The notes: generated by a model from the sequence alone, not told the origin. DNA of 64,000 nucleotides from UBA9214 sp964443845 (GCA_964443845.1 CAYUFA010000001.1:62001-126000), one strand, 5' to 3'. Shown: positions 51,957 through 61,066, counted from the first letter of the stretch. Program-made: numbers and translations.

Positions 51957-52355
51957 TTATACCTCCGGGAGCTGCGTGAACTCAATGACATTTCTATCCG
52001 GGTCTCGAATAAATACTGATCTCTTGCCATCCCCGAAGGTAACCGGGCCTTCTGTAATCGAAAATCCGATGGATTCCAGGTGTTGTCTTGCTCTCTCGGC
52101 TGAATCAACTTCAATCGCATAATGTGTATATCCTGGATATTTTCTGTCGACATCCATCAAAATATTCTTCTGCTCATTGTCGTCGTTGCCGCTATCGAGG
52201 AGGTTAATCTCAACGCCACTGCCATGCCTTAGCACTACCACGTGCTCCTCAAGATCTCGCCTAATTACGGAAAATCCCAACTTTTCATAGAAATCGATAG
52301 ATCTTTCAAATTCCATCACCCGGATGCCAACGTGGTCGAGTCTTTTGATTCTCAT
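51957..52355 (-). CDS. VOC (glyoxalase/bleomycin-resistance) superfamily protein
   Basis: 132 aa. Paired beta-alpha-beta units: IKRLDHVGIRVMEFERSIDF and GVEINLLDSG in the first, YTHYAIEVDSAERARQHLES and VFIRDPDRNVIEFTQLP in the second. The metal-site pattern of H (DHVG), E (EINLL), H (THYAIEV) and E (NVIEF) is complete. A metal-dependent lyase, dioxygenase or resistance protein; the substrate is unknown. Confidence 0.9.
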   Translation of the reverse strand: MRIKRLDHVGIRVMEFERSIDFYEKLGFSVIRRDLEEHVVVLRHGSGVEINLLDSGNDDNEQKNILMDVDRKYPGYTHYAIEVDSAERARQHLESIGFSITEGPVTFGDGKRSVFIRDPDRNVIEFTQLPEV

Positions 52356-52449
52356 ATTGCTTCCTTATCAACAGGTATAATGTTGTGCCAGAGTGCGCGA
52401 GTGCAGCGCTCGCCCCAGTGAGCGATAGCGCTCGAACCTGTGCACCTTG

Positions 52450-52724
52450 CTATGCATTTTCTCTGTCTCCGTAACCTGGAGGAGTTGAGATCAATAAAAA
52501 CCCAGGGCCGGCTTCATGCTCGTTACTTATAGTATGCGCAAGACCTGCGGGGACATAAAAGCCCTCATTGGGTTGAATAACATGGAGCGTACCAGCTGCT
52601 TCAAGGCTGGCCATTCCAGAAAGGACATAGAAAAATTGTTCAGCCTTATTGTGAAGATGACGTATTTCCGAGGATCCTTCTGGCACTCGCTCCTGTATTA
52701 CGCCGAGGTTTTCCGATATTGCAA
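52450..52724 (-). CDS. Cupin-domain protein, cut by the assembly gap
   Basis: The readable C-terminal part is AISENLGVIQERVPEGSSEI RHLHNKAEQFFYVLSGMASL, where RHLHNKAEQFFYVLSG is cupin motif 1 with HxH and E, then GFYVPAGLAHTISNEH with the last His. The N-terminus lies in the 100-N gap, so the true start cannot be read. A typical single-domain cupin would need about 20 more residues. Confidence 0.8.
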
Positions 52725-52824
52725 NNNNNNNNNNNNNNNNNNNNNNNNNNNNNNNNNNNNNNNNNNNNNNNNNNNNNNNNNNNNNNNNNNNNNNNNNNNN
52801 NNNNNNNNNNNNNNNNNNNNNNNN
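52725..52824. other. Assembly gap, exactly 100 Ns
   Basis: A run of 100 unspecified bases, a scaffold placeholder of conventional rather than measured length. The cupin gene on one side and the aminomethyltransferase fragment on the other are both cut here. The true distance, and whether the two sides are adjacent in the genome, cannot be known from the sequence. Confidence 0.99.
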
Positions 52825-53261
52825 ATGGCGACACCACTTTGAAGGTAGGGCGACCACGCGGTGCTGCAGACACGACCCGCGGACTCGCCATTCATAAAAA
52901 GAGTATCACCCTGACGGGCGACGCCACCTGCACATCGAATCCCCCAGGTACGTTGTCTCTTGTCCGCCTGTGCGAGTGCGGCCATACCGATAAAGTCGGA
53001 CTTTTCCAGGTCCACCAACGCCCCGAGTCCCGCAGCGAACGGAGTCACGCTGGCATCAAAACCAGTACCAGAAAAAAGCAGACCAGCTTCGATGCGCCGG
53101 GCGTTGGTCGCTGCCGCTGGTATCGTGTGAATCCCATAGGGTTCGCCCACCTTCAGGATCCGGTCCCCGATGACCTCGGCATCCGCATCGGGCCCAAGGT
53201 AGAACTCCCGGCCCAGCTCGTTGGTGACGCAAGCACCAGTAGAGGTGCTTCGGTGTTCTTG
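52825..53261 (-). pseudogene. Aminomethyltransferase (GcvT)-family fragment
   Basis: An open frame from just below an in-frame TAA (53262-53264) to the gap reads STGACVTNELGREFYLG, then VGEPYGIHTIPAAATNARRI EAGLLFSGTGFD and KSDFIGMAALAQADKRQRTWG. These are the tetrahydrofolate-binding C-terminal blocks of GcvT/dimethylglycine-dehydrogenase-type aminomethyltransferases. No start, and the N-terminal part is not found in any frame upstream, so the gene is truncated or frameshifted. It also runs into the gap at its C-terminal side. Sequencing error near the gap is possible. Confidence 0.65.
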
Positions 53262-53946
53262 TTACCGTACTCAAGCGACCGCAACCGCCGATTGTGAATG
53301 CCGAAGTCCGGGTCATGGGGGAGTTCCTGGTACACCAGGGGGGGTGGAGCCTCATAGACTGCCGGAACTCGCCTGGTCCAGCGCCGGAAACCACTGGCCT
53401 GACGACGAACTCCATCATGCTCTGCGGGTGTGCCACGTTGTATTCCAGTGTTGGCGGCCTGAAAGAAGAATAGACCAATTGTCTGACCAGGTGAATGCTG
53501 TTCGCGGACCAGTTCCCCGGGACAGAGGAGTCATCCAGGCAAACAAGTCGGTGCAACCCGGACATGACGTAGCGTACCTGGCCGATAGCAGACCGGTGTT
53601 TTGTGCCGCATAACGGATTCGAGCGCTACGGCACGCGTTAGCGTGACCGTAGGAGCGAGCCGCTGGATGCATCACTGAAGTCGGTAGAATGCATGACATG
53701 ACGGTCTCTGAATCGCCTGCCGGTCTTGACCAGCGCTCCGGAAAATCCAGGGACGAGTAAAAATCATGAATATCCGTTGCTGCTGGCCAAGACCATCAGT
53801 CCATTCGGATCCCTTGCGTCAGAATCCGCGGCCTTTCGTGTATATCCATCCAGCTCCAACCGGACGTAACAGGCATGTCTGCCAGCAATTGATCTGACTA
53901 TATTTCTGATTTCCATAGGTAGCAATATAGTTGGCTCATCCATCAA
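53262..53946. other. Gene debris and intergenic sequence at the right edge of the island
   Basis: No intact gene recognised. On the minus strand there are short fragments (HPQSMMEFVVRPVVSGAGPG; PHDPDFGIHNRRLRSLEYGN) that look protein-like but change frame, and may be upstream parts of the broken aminomethyltransferase gene. A 60-codon frame (53764-53946, minus) starting MMDEPTILLPMEIRNIVRSI could be real but is unsupported. An imperfect palindrome occupies 53608-53670. Confidence 0.45.
53608..53670. repeat. Imperfect 63-base palindrome with GCATAAC end (attC-like?)
   Basis: Two arms of about 29-30 bases flank a GTTA centre. The left arm begins GCATAACGGATTCGAGCGCT and the right arm ends GAGCCGCTGGATGC; the pairs CTACGG/CCGTAG, CACGC/GCGTG and GCAT/ATGC match, with mismatches between. 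Size and imperfect symmetry resemble integron attC sites, but the required GTTRRRY end is degenerate on one side and no integrase is seen. Confidence 0.3.
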
Positions 53947-54297
53947 TCAGAACCTGAATTCCGCGTCCAGGATACGCGGCTCCAGCCCCGGCTCGAGTAC
54001 CCGCCGGATATCCAGGCGCCACGCTTTCCGTTGCCGGTCCCGGCAGCCACCGCGCCGCTTGATCAGCTCACGCAGATCACTCTCCCCGTAGCCGATGCGC
54101 ACATGGACGCGCTGCTGCGCCGGGATCCGCACCTGCGGCAGCCAGTCCTTTTCCTCGATGAGGAGCTCGACCGTCTTGTAGCGCTTGCGGCGTGACCTGT
54201 CATGGCGATAGCGCACACAGACCAGCCGGTCGCCGTACCGCTGCACCAGTTCCTGCGTCCCGTTCACGCCTGGTTTGAGGGTAGCCCTGATCACCAT
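53947..54297 (-). CDS. Conserved hypothetical protein, 116 aa
   Basis: ATG 54297. Sequence features: MVIRATLKPGVNGTQELVQR YGDRLVCVRYRHDRSRRKRY KTVELLIEEKDW, HVRIGYGESDLRELIKRRGG, KAWRLDIRRVLEPGLEPRIL. I recognise this as a conserved bacterial family of unknown function (YGDRLVCVRYRxD ... RKRYKTVEL), typically cytoplasmic. GC content is back to the high genome level, so the island ends here. The strong basic character suggests nucleic-acid contact, by inference. Confidence 0.8.
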   Translation of the reverse strand: MVIRATLKPGVNGTQELVQRYGDRLVCVRYRHDRSRRKRYKTVELLIEEKDWLPQVRIPAQQRVHVRIGYGESDLRELIKRRGGCRDRQRKAWRLDIRRVLEPGLEPRILDAEFRF

Positions 54298-54333
54298 CTC
54301 CGGCTGTCACGCCTCCCGCGCCGCCCTGCCCTG

Positions 54334-55323
54334 TTACGTCCGTAATCCCGGTAACACGTAGTGATGGATGAAACCGGCCAGCGGTGTAAGCTCCGGGTAG
54401 CGCTCCGCCAGGTCGGTGATGTACCCGAGTGTACGCGGGATATCGGCCAGGTAGCCCGGCTTGCCGTCGCGGTGGTGGAGGCGCGCGAAAATGCCGGCTG
54501 CCTTGAGGTGGCGTTGCGCGCCCATCAGATCGAACCAGCGCAGGAACTGCCGCGGGTCTTCGTGCTCCTCGCGCAGCACGCCGCTCTGCAGCGCCAGTTC
54601 CTGGTAGCCCAGTGCCCAGTCTTCCACCCGTGCGCGTGGCCAGGCGATGTAACAGTCTTTCAGCAGGGACACGAGATCATAGGTCAGCGCGCCGCACACC
54701 GCGTCCTGGAAGTCGAGGATGCCGGGATTGTTGGAGCCCGTCACCATCAGGTTGCGCGAGTGATAGTCGCGGTGCACGAATCCCTGTGGCTGGCCCAGGG
54801 CGTTGTCGGCGAGCCGTTCGAACACCGTGTCGAGCATCTCCTGCTGCGCGGCATCCAGCCGGATACCGAGGTGCGTGCCCACCAGCCATTCACGGAACAG
54901 TTCCATCTCGCGCAACAACAGGGCCCGGTCATACGGGGGCAGGCCGTCACAGGCGCAGGCCTGGATGGAGACCAGCGCACCGAGCGCGTCGCCGTACAGC
55001 CGTTCGACGCTGGCCTCGTTCAGCGCTCCGAGGTAGGGGGTGCTGCCGAGGTCGGAAAGCAGCAGGAAACCCTGCGCGAGGTCCTGGTCGAGCACCTCGG
55101 GTACGTTCAGACCCGCGCCGAACAGGCGTCCGGAAACGTCGATGAACGGGCGTGAGTCCTCCCTGTCCGGTGGCGCATCCATCACGATCAGGCTGCTCGT
55201 GCCGTGCTGCACGCGGAAATAGCGCCGGAAGCTGGCATCCGCCGAGGCCGGGACGATGGTGTACTCGCGCAGGGCCAGTTCCCTGTCGAGCCAGTGTTTC
55301 AGTTGTGCGAGGCGTTCGGGCAT
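54334..55323 (-). CDS. amgK: N-acetylmuramate/N-acetylglucosamine anomeric kinase AmgK
   Basis: 329 aa from ATG 55323 (MPERLAQLKHWLDREL). Aminoglycoside-phosphotransferase fold: ADASFRRYFRVQHGTSSLIV (nucleotide-binding, with DASFRRYFR), catalytic FVHRDYHSRNLMV and metal-binding GILDFQDAVCG. AmgK phosphorylates MurNAc or GlcNAc at C1 for MurU, in the Pseudomonas-type peptidoglycan-recycling shunt. As in Pseudomonas, it is divergent from lptD. Its usual neighbour murU is displaced about 13 kb downstream. Confidence 0.9.
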   Translation of the reverse strand: MPERLAQLKHWLDRELALREYTIVPASADASFRRYFRVQHGTSSLIVMDAPPDREDSRPFIDVSGRLFGAGLNVPEVLDQDLAQGFLLLSDLGSTPYLGALNEASVERLYGDALGALVSIQACACDGLPPYDRALLLREMELFREWLVGTHLGIRLDAAQQEMLDTVFERLADNALGQPQGFVHRDYHSRNLMVTGSNNPGILDFQDAVCGALTYDLVSLLKDCYIAWPRARVEDWALGYQELALQSGVLREEHEDPRQFLRWFDLMGAQRHLKAAGIFARLHHRDGKPGYLADIPRTLGYITDLAERYPELTPLAGFIHHYVLPGLRT

Positions 55324-55588
55324 GACCGCGGCAATCGGGAAGAGACCGCGGCACAGCTTACTGGAATCCTGCGCGCGCCGGTACAATTGCCGCTCCCGGC
55401 AGGCCGTTGGGCAACCGGGAACCCGCCTGCGCCCGGGGAGGCAAAATGTTTGAAGTTGTTGTCATTGTGTGCGATTTTAGCCGGCACCTGCGAGCCGGCA
55501 GCCGTAACCATCAGCCACGAAGACCCCGCATGACCTCCGTTCCGCATCGCGCCCTGCGTCAGCCCCCCGCACCGCGTGGCGCGTTGCG

Positions 55589-58096
55589 ATGAAGGGTCGC
55601 TGCCACCTCTCTGCCCTGCTGACGCTGCTCTGCGCAGTGACGCCGCCGGTGCTGGCCGGGGTGTCCTGGCAGTGCAAGAGCTTCGCGAACGGCACCTGGC
55701 GCTGCACTCCCGCAGCGCTGGCAACGCCACCCGCACCGGCGACCGCGCCTGGCCCGCCATCCTCCACCGGGGCAACACCGCCCCCGGCAAGCGGCACACC
55801 CGGTCCCGCGCCGTCCACCGCGCCCGCGCCCCCTGCGGCCAGTGCCGACCTGCAACCGGAACCGGCGCAACCCGCGGCAGCAACGCCGCCGGTCCCGCCG
55901 TCCACCCCGGCCGGTTCCTCCGGGGCGGCACGCCCGGGCCGGGCCACAGAGCCCCCGGAAGAGGACCGCTGGGCACAGTGTCCACCGCTCGAACAGGCAC
56001 AGGAGGCGGGCGCTCCCACCACCGGCAAGGACGTCATCGACCTGCGCGCCGATTTCGCCAACGCCACCAGGGACCGGGTATTTACCCTGAGTGGTGACGC
56101 GATCGCCCGCTACGGCAAGCAGCGTCTGCAGGCCAGCCAGATCGTCTATCATCAGTTGACCGGGACGGTCGAGGCCACCGGCGGCATCCATTTCTCCGGG
56201 CCGCAACTGGTCGTGACCGGCGCCAGCGCCTTGCTGCAAACCCGGGAGCAACGGGGTACCCTGACCGACGTCACCTACACCCTGCCGGTCCAGCATGCCC
56301 ACGGCGGGGCCAGCGAGCTGACGGTGGACGGTCTCTACCGGCAGCACCTGGAAAACGCCAGTTACACGACCTGCCCGTCCGGCCGCGAGGACTGGAAGCT
56401 CACGGCCGCGCGCGTGGATCTGGATCACGAGACCGGCAACGGCGTGGCGCACAACGCGAAGATCACCTTCCGCAACATCCCGATCGCCTATACGCCGTAC
56501 ATCAGCTTCCCGCTCAACGACCAACGCAAGACCGGGCTGTTGTTTCCGCGCGTCGGCACCAGCGGCCAGACCGGGCTGGATGTCAGCCTGCCGTGGTACT
56601 GGAACATCGCGCCGAACCGCGATCTGACCCTGACCCCGCGCCTGATGACCGACCGCGGCACCCAGCTCGCCGCCGAGTTCCGCTATCTCAACCCGGGCAG
56701 TTCCGGCGCTCTCCGGGTCGAATACCTGCCGACGGACAAGGCCTACAATGACCAGGACCGCAGCCTGGTGCGCCTGCAGCACACCGGCAACCCGACACCG
56801 CGCCTGGCCACGCGTATCACGGCCACCGAGGTATCCGACCGGGATTACTTCGACAACCTGGGCAACGACCTGGTACAGACCAGCCAGACCAGCCTGGAGC
56901 GCACGGCCGGCGCAACCTACCATGGCCAGGACTGGGTGCTGGGCATGGTGGCGCAGGATTTCCAGAACCTCGACCCCACCCTGACCCGGAGCGAACTGCC
57001 CTACCGCCAGCTGCCGCAGATCCGCTTCGATTACACACCGGCCCGGCACCTGCTCGGGCTCAAGGCCACCACCGAGGCCGAGCTGAACTACTTCACGCAC
57101 CCCGACAATACCGTGGTGTATGGCACACGCTTCGATATCACGCCGCGCCTGAGCCTGCCGGTACAGCGCGCCGGCTGGTACATAAACCCGGCCGTCGGGG
57201 TCCGCTACACTGCATACGCGCTCGAAAACACCGTACCGGGCGCGCCGAGCCACCCTACCCGCACCACGTCGATCACCACGCTGGATGCCGGCAGCTTCTT
57301 CGAGCGCAACGGCCACTGGCGCAGCTATCACTTCGTACAGACCCTGGAACCGCGGCTGTTCTACCTGTACGTGCCGGAACGCAACCAGAACGACCTGCCG
57401 GTGTTCGACACCGGGAATTACGATTTCAATTTCTGGACCCTGTTCCGTGACAACCGCTTCAACGGACCGGACCGCATGGGTGACGCCAACCAGCTTGCAC
57501 TCGCCGTCACCAGTCGCCTGCTCGAACCCGACAGCGGCGTACAGATGCTGAGTGCGAGCTTCGGCTCCCTGCTGTATTTCCGCGACCGCACCGTCACCCT
57601 GCCCGGCTCCACCGTCGACCTCGCCACCAGCTCGGACCTGATCGGTGAGCTGAACCTTGCGCTGACCCGCTACTGGAGTGCACGCGCGGAAGTGCTGTGG
57701 AACCCGCACCTCTCCAGTACCGAGCGCAGCAACTACCGCCTGCAGTACCGGCTTGGCCCGCGCCAGCTGATCAATGCGGGCTACCGCTACCGCCAGGACG
57801 CCCAGGAGCAGACCGACGTCTCCTTCCTGTGGCCCATGGGGCGCAGCTGGCACGCCGTCGGGCGCTGGTACTATGACCTGGGCAGCAACAAGACCATCGA
57901 GGGCCTGCTCGGGATCGGCTACGAAAGCTGCTGCTGGGGCGTCCAGCTGCTGGGGCGCAGCTACGTCAACAGCACCGGCATCGGCCATACCAACTCGGTG
58001 TTTCTGCAGCTGGAACTCAAGGGGCTCGGCAAACTCGGCAGCAGCGTCGACGACGCCCTGGAACGTGGTATTCTTGGCTACCACGCAAACCAGTAA
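55589..58096 (+). CDS. lptD: LPS-assembly outer-membrane protein LptD
   Basis: 835 aa. Signal peptide (LSALLTLLCAVTPPVLA), then SWQCKSFANGTWRC with two early cysteines. Residues about 35-125 are an Ala/Pro-rich low-complexity insert. The periplasmic beta-jellyroll follows (VIDLRADFANATRDRVFTLS, QRLQASQIVYHQLTGTVEAT), then the 26-strand barrel. The C-terminal Cys pair GIGYESCCWGVQLLGR corresponds to the disulfide-forming pair of LptD. LptD with LptE inserts lipopolysaccharide into the outer leaflet. Confidence 0.95.
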   Translation: MKGRCHLSALLTLLCAVTPPVLAGVSWQCKSFANGTWRCTPAALATPPAPATAPGPPSSTGATPPPASGTPGPAPSTAPAPPAASADLQPEPAQPAAATPPVPPSTPAGSSGAARPGRATEPPEEDRWAQCPPLEQAQEAGAPTTGKDVIDLRADFANATRDRVFTLSGDAIARYGKQRLQASQIVYHQLTGTVEATGGIHFSGPQLVVTGASALLQTREQRGTLTDVTYTLPVQHAHGGASELTVDGLYRQHLENASYTTCPSGREDWKLTAARVDLDHETGNGVAHNAKITFRNIPIAYTPYISFPLNDQRKTGLLFPRVGTSGQTGLDVSLPWYWNIAPNRDLTLTPRLMTDRGTQLAAEFRYLNPGSSGALRVEYLPTDKAYNDQDRSLVRLQHTGNPTPRLATRITATEVSDRDYFDNLGNDLVQTSQTSLERTAGATYHGQDWVLGMVAQDFQNLDPTLTRSELPYRQLPQIRFDYTPARHLLGLKATTEAELNYFTHPDNTVVYGTRFDITPRLSLPVQRAGWYINPAVGVRYTAYALENTVPGAPSHPTRTTSITTLDAGSFFERNGHWRSYHFVQTLEPRLFYLYVPERNQNDLPVFDTGNYDFNFWTLFRDNRFNGPDRMGDANQLALAVTSRLLEPDSGVQMLSASFGSLLYFRDRTVTLPGSTVDLATSSDLIGELNLALTRYWSARAEVLWNPHLSSTERSNYRLQYRLGPRQLINAGYRYRQDAQEQTDVSFLWPMGRSWHAVGRWYYDLGSNKTIEGLLGIGYESCCWGVQLLGRSYVNSTGIGHTNSVFLQLELKGLGKLGSSVDDALERGILGYHANQ

Positions 58097-58116
58097 ACCC
58101 GTACGGATCCCCCGCC

Positions 58117-59439
58117 ATGAAAACGTTCCGGTCCCTGACTACCGTCGTCCTGTTGAGCCTGCTGGCCGGCCTGGCCCTTGCCGCCACACCGGCGGACGAC
58201 GGGGCGGAGCAACACCTGGAACCACTGAACCGGATCGTGGCCATCGTCAACGACGGCATCGTGATGTCCAGCGAGCTGGATACGGCGGTCAGCAACGTGA
58301 CGGCCCAGCTGCGGGAAAAGGGCACGCCGATCCCGCCCCTGGACGTGCTCGAGAAGCAGGTGCTGGAACGCCTGATCCTCGAAAAACTGCAATTGCAGCT
58401 GGCCGCCGCCAACGGCATGACCGTCAACGACAGCACGCTCAACGACGAGCTGCAGAACCTGGCGCGGAAGAACAAGATGAGCCTGTCCGACTTTCGCGCG
58501 GTGCTGGAGAAGGGCGGGGTCAAATACAACGACTTTCGTGAGGACCTGCGCAAGCAGCTGCTGATCCAGGAACTGCGCCGGCAGATGGTCGCCAGCCACA
58601 TCAAGGTGAGCGACCAGGAAGTGGACAACACCATGGCCATGATGAAGGCCAGCGGCAAGAGCGGCGTCGAGTACCACCTGGCGCACATCCTGGTCGCGGT
58701 CCCCGAGGCGGCCAGCCCGGCCCAGATCCAGGCCGCGGAAAAACGCGCCAATGGCATCCTCGACCGGCTCCATGGCGGGGCCGACTTCGCCGGTCTCGCC
58801 ACCGCGGAATCCGACAGCCAGACCGCACTCGAGGGTGGTGATCTCGGCTGGCGCAGCCTGAGCCAGATGCCGGAGATCTTCGTCGACCCGCTGAAGACAC
58901 TGAAGGTCGGTGCGGTATCCGGGCTCATCCGCAGCCCCAGCGGCTTCAACATCATCAAGCTGCTCGAGAAACGTGGCGACGAACGCCACATCATGCACCA
59001 GACGCACGTGCGCCATATCCTGCTGAAGGCGGACGCACTGCACACCAACGAGGAAAACCATGCGCGAATCCTGCAGCTGGAACAGCGCCTGCGCGCCGGT
59101 GAGGATTTCGCGACCCTGGCACGCACTCACTCCCAGGACACCATATCCGCCGCCCAGGGCGGCGACCTGGGCTGGGTGGGACCGGGCGACACCGCGCCCG
59201 CCTTCGAGGCAGCGATGAACAAGCTCAAGCCCGGCGAGATCAGTCCACCGGTACAGACCCGCTTCGGCTGGCACATCATCCAGGTGCTCGACTATCGTGA
59301 CCAGGACAACACCACCGAGTACGAACGCAACCGGGTGCGCAACCTGATTCGCGGCCGCAAGTATGACGAGGAACTGATGCTGTGGCTGCGGCGCCTGCGC
59401 GACGAGGCATACGTCGATGACCGCCTCGGAAACGGCTGA
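58117..59439 (+). CDS. surA: Periplasmic chaperone and peptidyl-prolyl isomerase SurA
   Basis: 440 aa. Signal peptide (TTVVLLSLLAGLALA). The N-terminal chaperone domain (about 35-180) has LNRIVAIVNDGIVMSSELDT and LEKQVLERLILEKLQLQLA. Two parvulin domains follow, the first at EYHLAHILVAVPEAASPAQI and the second at VRHILLKADALHTNEENHAR, with GGDLGWVGPGDTAPAFEAAM and QTRFGWHIIQVLDYRDQ. It helps fold outer-membrane proteins such as LptD, which is encoded just upstream. Confidence 0.96.
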   Translation: MKTFRSLTTVVLLSLLAGLALAATPADDGAEQHLEPLNRIVAIVNDGIVMSSELDTAVSNVTAQLREKGTPIPPLDVLEKQVLERLILEKLQLQLAAANGMTVNDSTLNDELQNLARKNKMSLSDFRAVLEKGGVKYNDFREDLRKQLLIQELRRQMVASHIKVSDQEVDNTMAMMKASGKSGVEYHLAHILVAVPEAASPAQIQAAEKRANGILDRLHGGADFAGLATAESDSQTALEGGDLGWRSLSQMPEIFVDPLKTLKVGAVSGLIRSPSGFNIIKLLEKRGDERHIMHQTHVRHILLKADALHTNEENHARILQLEQRLRAGEDFATLARTHSQDTISAAQGGDLGWVGPGDTAPAFEAAMNKLKPGEISPPVQTRFGWHIIQVLDYRDQDNTTEYERNRVRNLIRGRKYDEELMLWLRRLRDEAYVDDRLGNG

Positions 59440-59497
59440 GCCATGAGCCGGACCGCGTACAGCATCCCGCTCCGCCAGCCCGTACGGCCGCAGGCCG

Positions 59498-60502
59498 GTG
59501 CCGCAACACACCTTGCCTGACCCGGTCCTGCGCATCGCCCTGACCCCCGGCGAACCGGCCGGGATCGGCCCCGACCTGTGTGTGCTGCTGGAACCACCGG
59601 CGCCGGACATCGAACATGTGCTGGTGGCCGACCCGGACCTGCTGGCGGCCCGCGCCGCCCGCCTGGGCGTGCCGTTCACCCCGGCACGCTTTGCGCCCGA
59701 AACTCCCGCCGGTGGTGGCGTCAGCGTGCTGCCGGTCCCCCTGTACGCCCCCGTGCAGGCCGGGCAGCTCGATACGCGCAACGCCCGCTACGTCCTGGAC
59801 ACGCTGGATGCCGCCATTGCCGGCTGCCGGGACGGCCGCTTCGCGGCACTGGTCACCGGACCGGTACACAAGGCCGTCATCAACGACGCCGGCATCCCGT
59901 TCAGCGGCCACACCGAGTACCTGGCCGCCGCCACCGGCGCCCCCCGGGTGGTCATGCTGCTGGCCACCACCGGCCTGCGCGTGGCGCTGGCCACCACGCA
60001 CCTGCCGCTGGCCGCAGTGAGCGCCGCGCTCACGCCCGCCCTGCTCGAATCCGTCATCCGCGTACTGGAACACGACCTGCGCACGCGCTTCGGGATCGCG
60101 CAGCCGCGCATCAGCGTGTGCGGGCTCAACCCGCATGCCGGGGAAGGCGGCCACCTCGGGCGCGAGGAGATCGACGTCATCATCCCGGTGCTCGAACGGC
60201 TGCGCCGGGAAGGCATGCAGCTGGCCGGCCCGGTACCGGCCGATACGGCGTTCACGCCGGCACACATCGCGGCAGCGGATGCGGTGCTGGCCATGTACCA
60301 CGACCAGGGGCTGCCGGTACTCAAACACATGGGCTTCGGGCGTGCCGTGAACATCACGCTGGGCCTGCCGATCATCCGTACGTCGGTCGACCACGGAACC
60401 GCACTGGACCGGGCTGCCACCGGCAATGTCGACGCCGGCAGCCTGCACGTGGCCCTCGAACACGCCGTGCAGCTGGCACGCCGGCATTCCGGCCATGACT
60501 GA
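59498..60502 (+). CDS. pdxA: 4-hydroxythreonine-4-phosphate dehydrogenase
   Basis: 334 aa from GTG 59498. It acts in pyridoxal-phosphate synthesis. Motifs: IALTPGEPAGIGPDLCVLL at the N-terminus, VTGPVHKAVINDAGIPFSGHTEYLA, CGLNPHAGEGGHLGREEID (substrate/metal ligands) and MYHDQGLPVLKHMGFGRAVN. It occupies its usual place between surA and rsmA. Confidence 0.95.
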   Translation: MPQHTLPDPVLRIALTPGEPAGIGPDLCVLLEPPAPDIEHVLVADPDLLAARAARLGVPFTPARFAPETPAGGGVSVLPVPLYAPVQAGQLDTRNARYVLDTLDAAIAGCRDGRFAALVTGPVHKAVINDAGIPFSGHTEYLAAATGAPRVVMLLATTGLRVALATTHLPLAAVSAALTPALLESVIRVLEHDLRTRFGIAQPRISVCGLNPHAGEGGHLGREEIDVIIPVLERLRREGMQLAGPVPADTAFTPAHIAAADAVLAMYHDQGLPVLKHMGFGRAVNITLGLPIIRTSVDHGTALDRAATGNVDAGSLHVALEHAVQLARRHSGHD

Positions 60503-61066
60503 GCCGGTCGTGCGCCCCGGCATCGCCCTCGACGACGGCGGCCTGTCCCGGCAACCCGACCAGCCGGCCCTGGAGCACGATATCCTCGCACAACCCGTAC
60601 ACGAACCGCCTTGCACCGCGTTGCCTTCGTGTCCTGTCAGGTGTGCGTCTGATGATCCCCACGCTGACAATTTGTGCGCTGCCTGCGGATTGCCTTTCCT
60701 CCATTCTTTATTCACCTGCTTCCGGCTCGGTGACATCGCGTTCAGCAGGGCGCTGTGCGACGGTGCCCTGTCGGTATCCGGTCCGCGCCGTCTGACCAGG
60801 AAGTTCACGCGCTGGCCAGGGCCGGGCCTTTTCGCGGGGGTAGCGCGAGGGCACCCGTTGGCGAATCTGGCCGACAATTGAACGGCTGCCAGGCCATCTG
60901 ATGCGGCTGGCCTGAATTGGACAATCGAACACATCTCAGCCGCCGCGAAGATCGCAGCGACCCCTGTCTACCTTCCGCGCATCCCGAATCGTCTGTTCCC
61001 CGTGGGCATTCCCGATCCACTCCTTCATAATCGCCTGGATGCCTTTGCAAACATCAGGACAACCCC
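60503..61066. other. Long spacer between pdxA and rsmA
   Basis: 564 bases with no recognised gene, in a place where many gammaproteobacteria have pdxA and rsmA nearly touching. Open frames on both strands are Arg/Pro-rich or short. The most protein-like is a plus-strand stretch around 60740-60880 without a good start. No tRNA or repeat was recognised. The rsmA promoter and leader probably lie in the last 150 bases. Confidence 0.45.

Larger units (their letters stand above)
46852..53950 (-). other. Lower-GC accessory island with all genes on the minus strand
   Basis: From nhaA to about 53950 the base composition is visibly less GC-rich, codon use shifts (more A/T third positions), and every recognised gene lies on the minus strand with spacers of about 80-200 bases. 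The content is accessory: NhaA, CDF exporter, hicAB-like remnant, DUF1772, cupins, VOC protein and an aminomethyltransferase fragment. GCATAAC or ACATAAC heptamers occur at four places (49367, 50853, 51734, 53608). Both flanks are ordinary high-GC core genes. Acquisition by horizontal transfer is likely; the mechanism is not visible. Confidence 0.6.

Noticed and set aside
53764..53946. 60-codon minus-strand frame after the conserved hypothetical gene
   Set aside because: The start is tightly placed behind the previous stop, but there is no ribosome site or family match, so it is mentioned only under the debris region.
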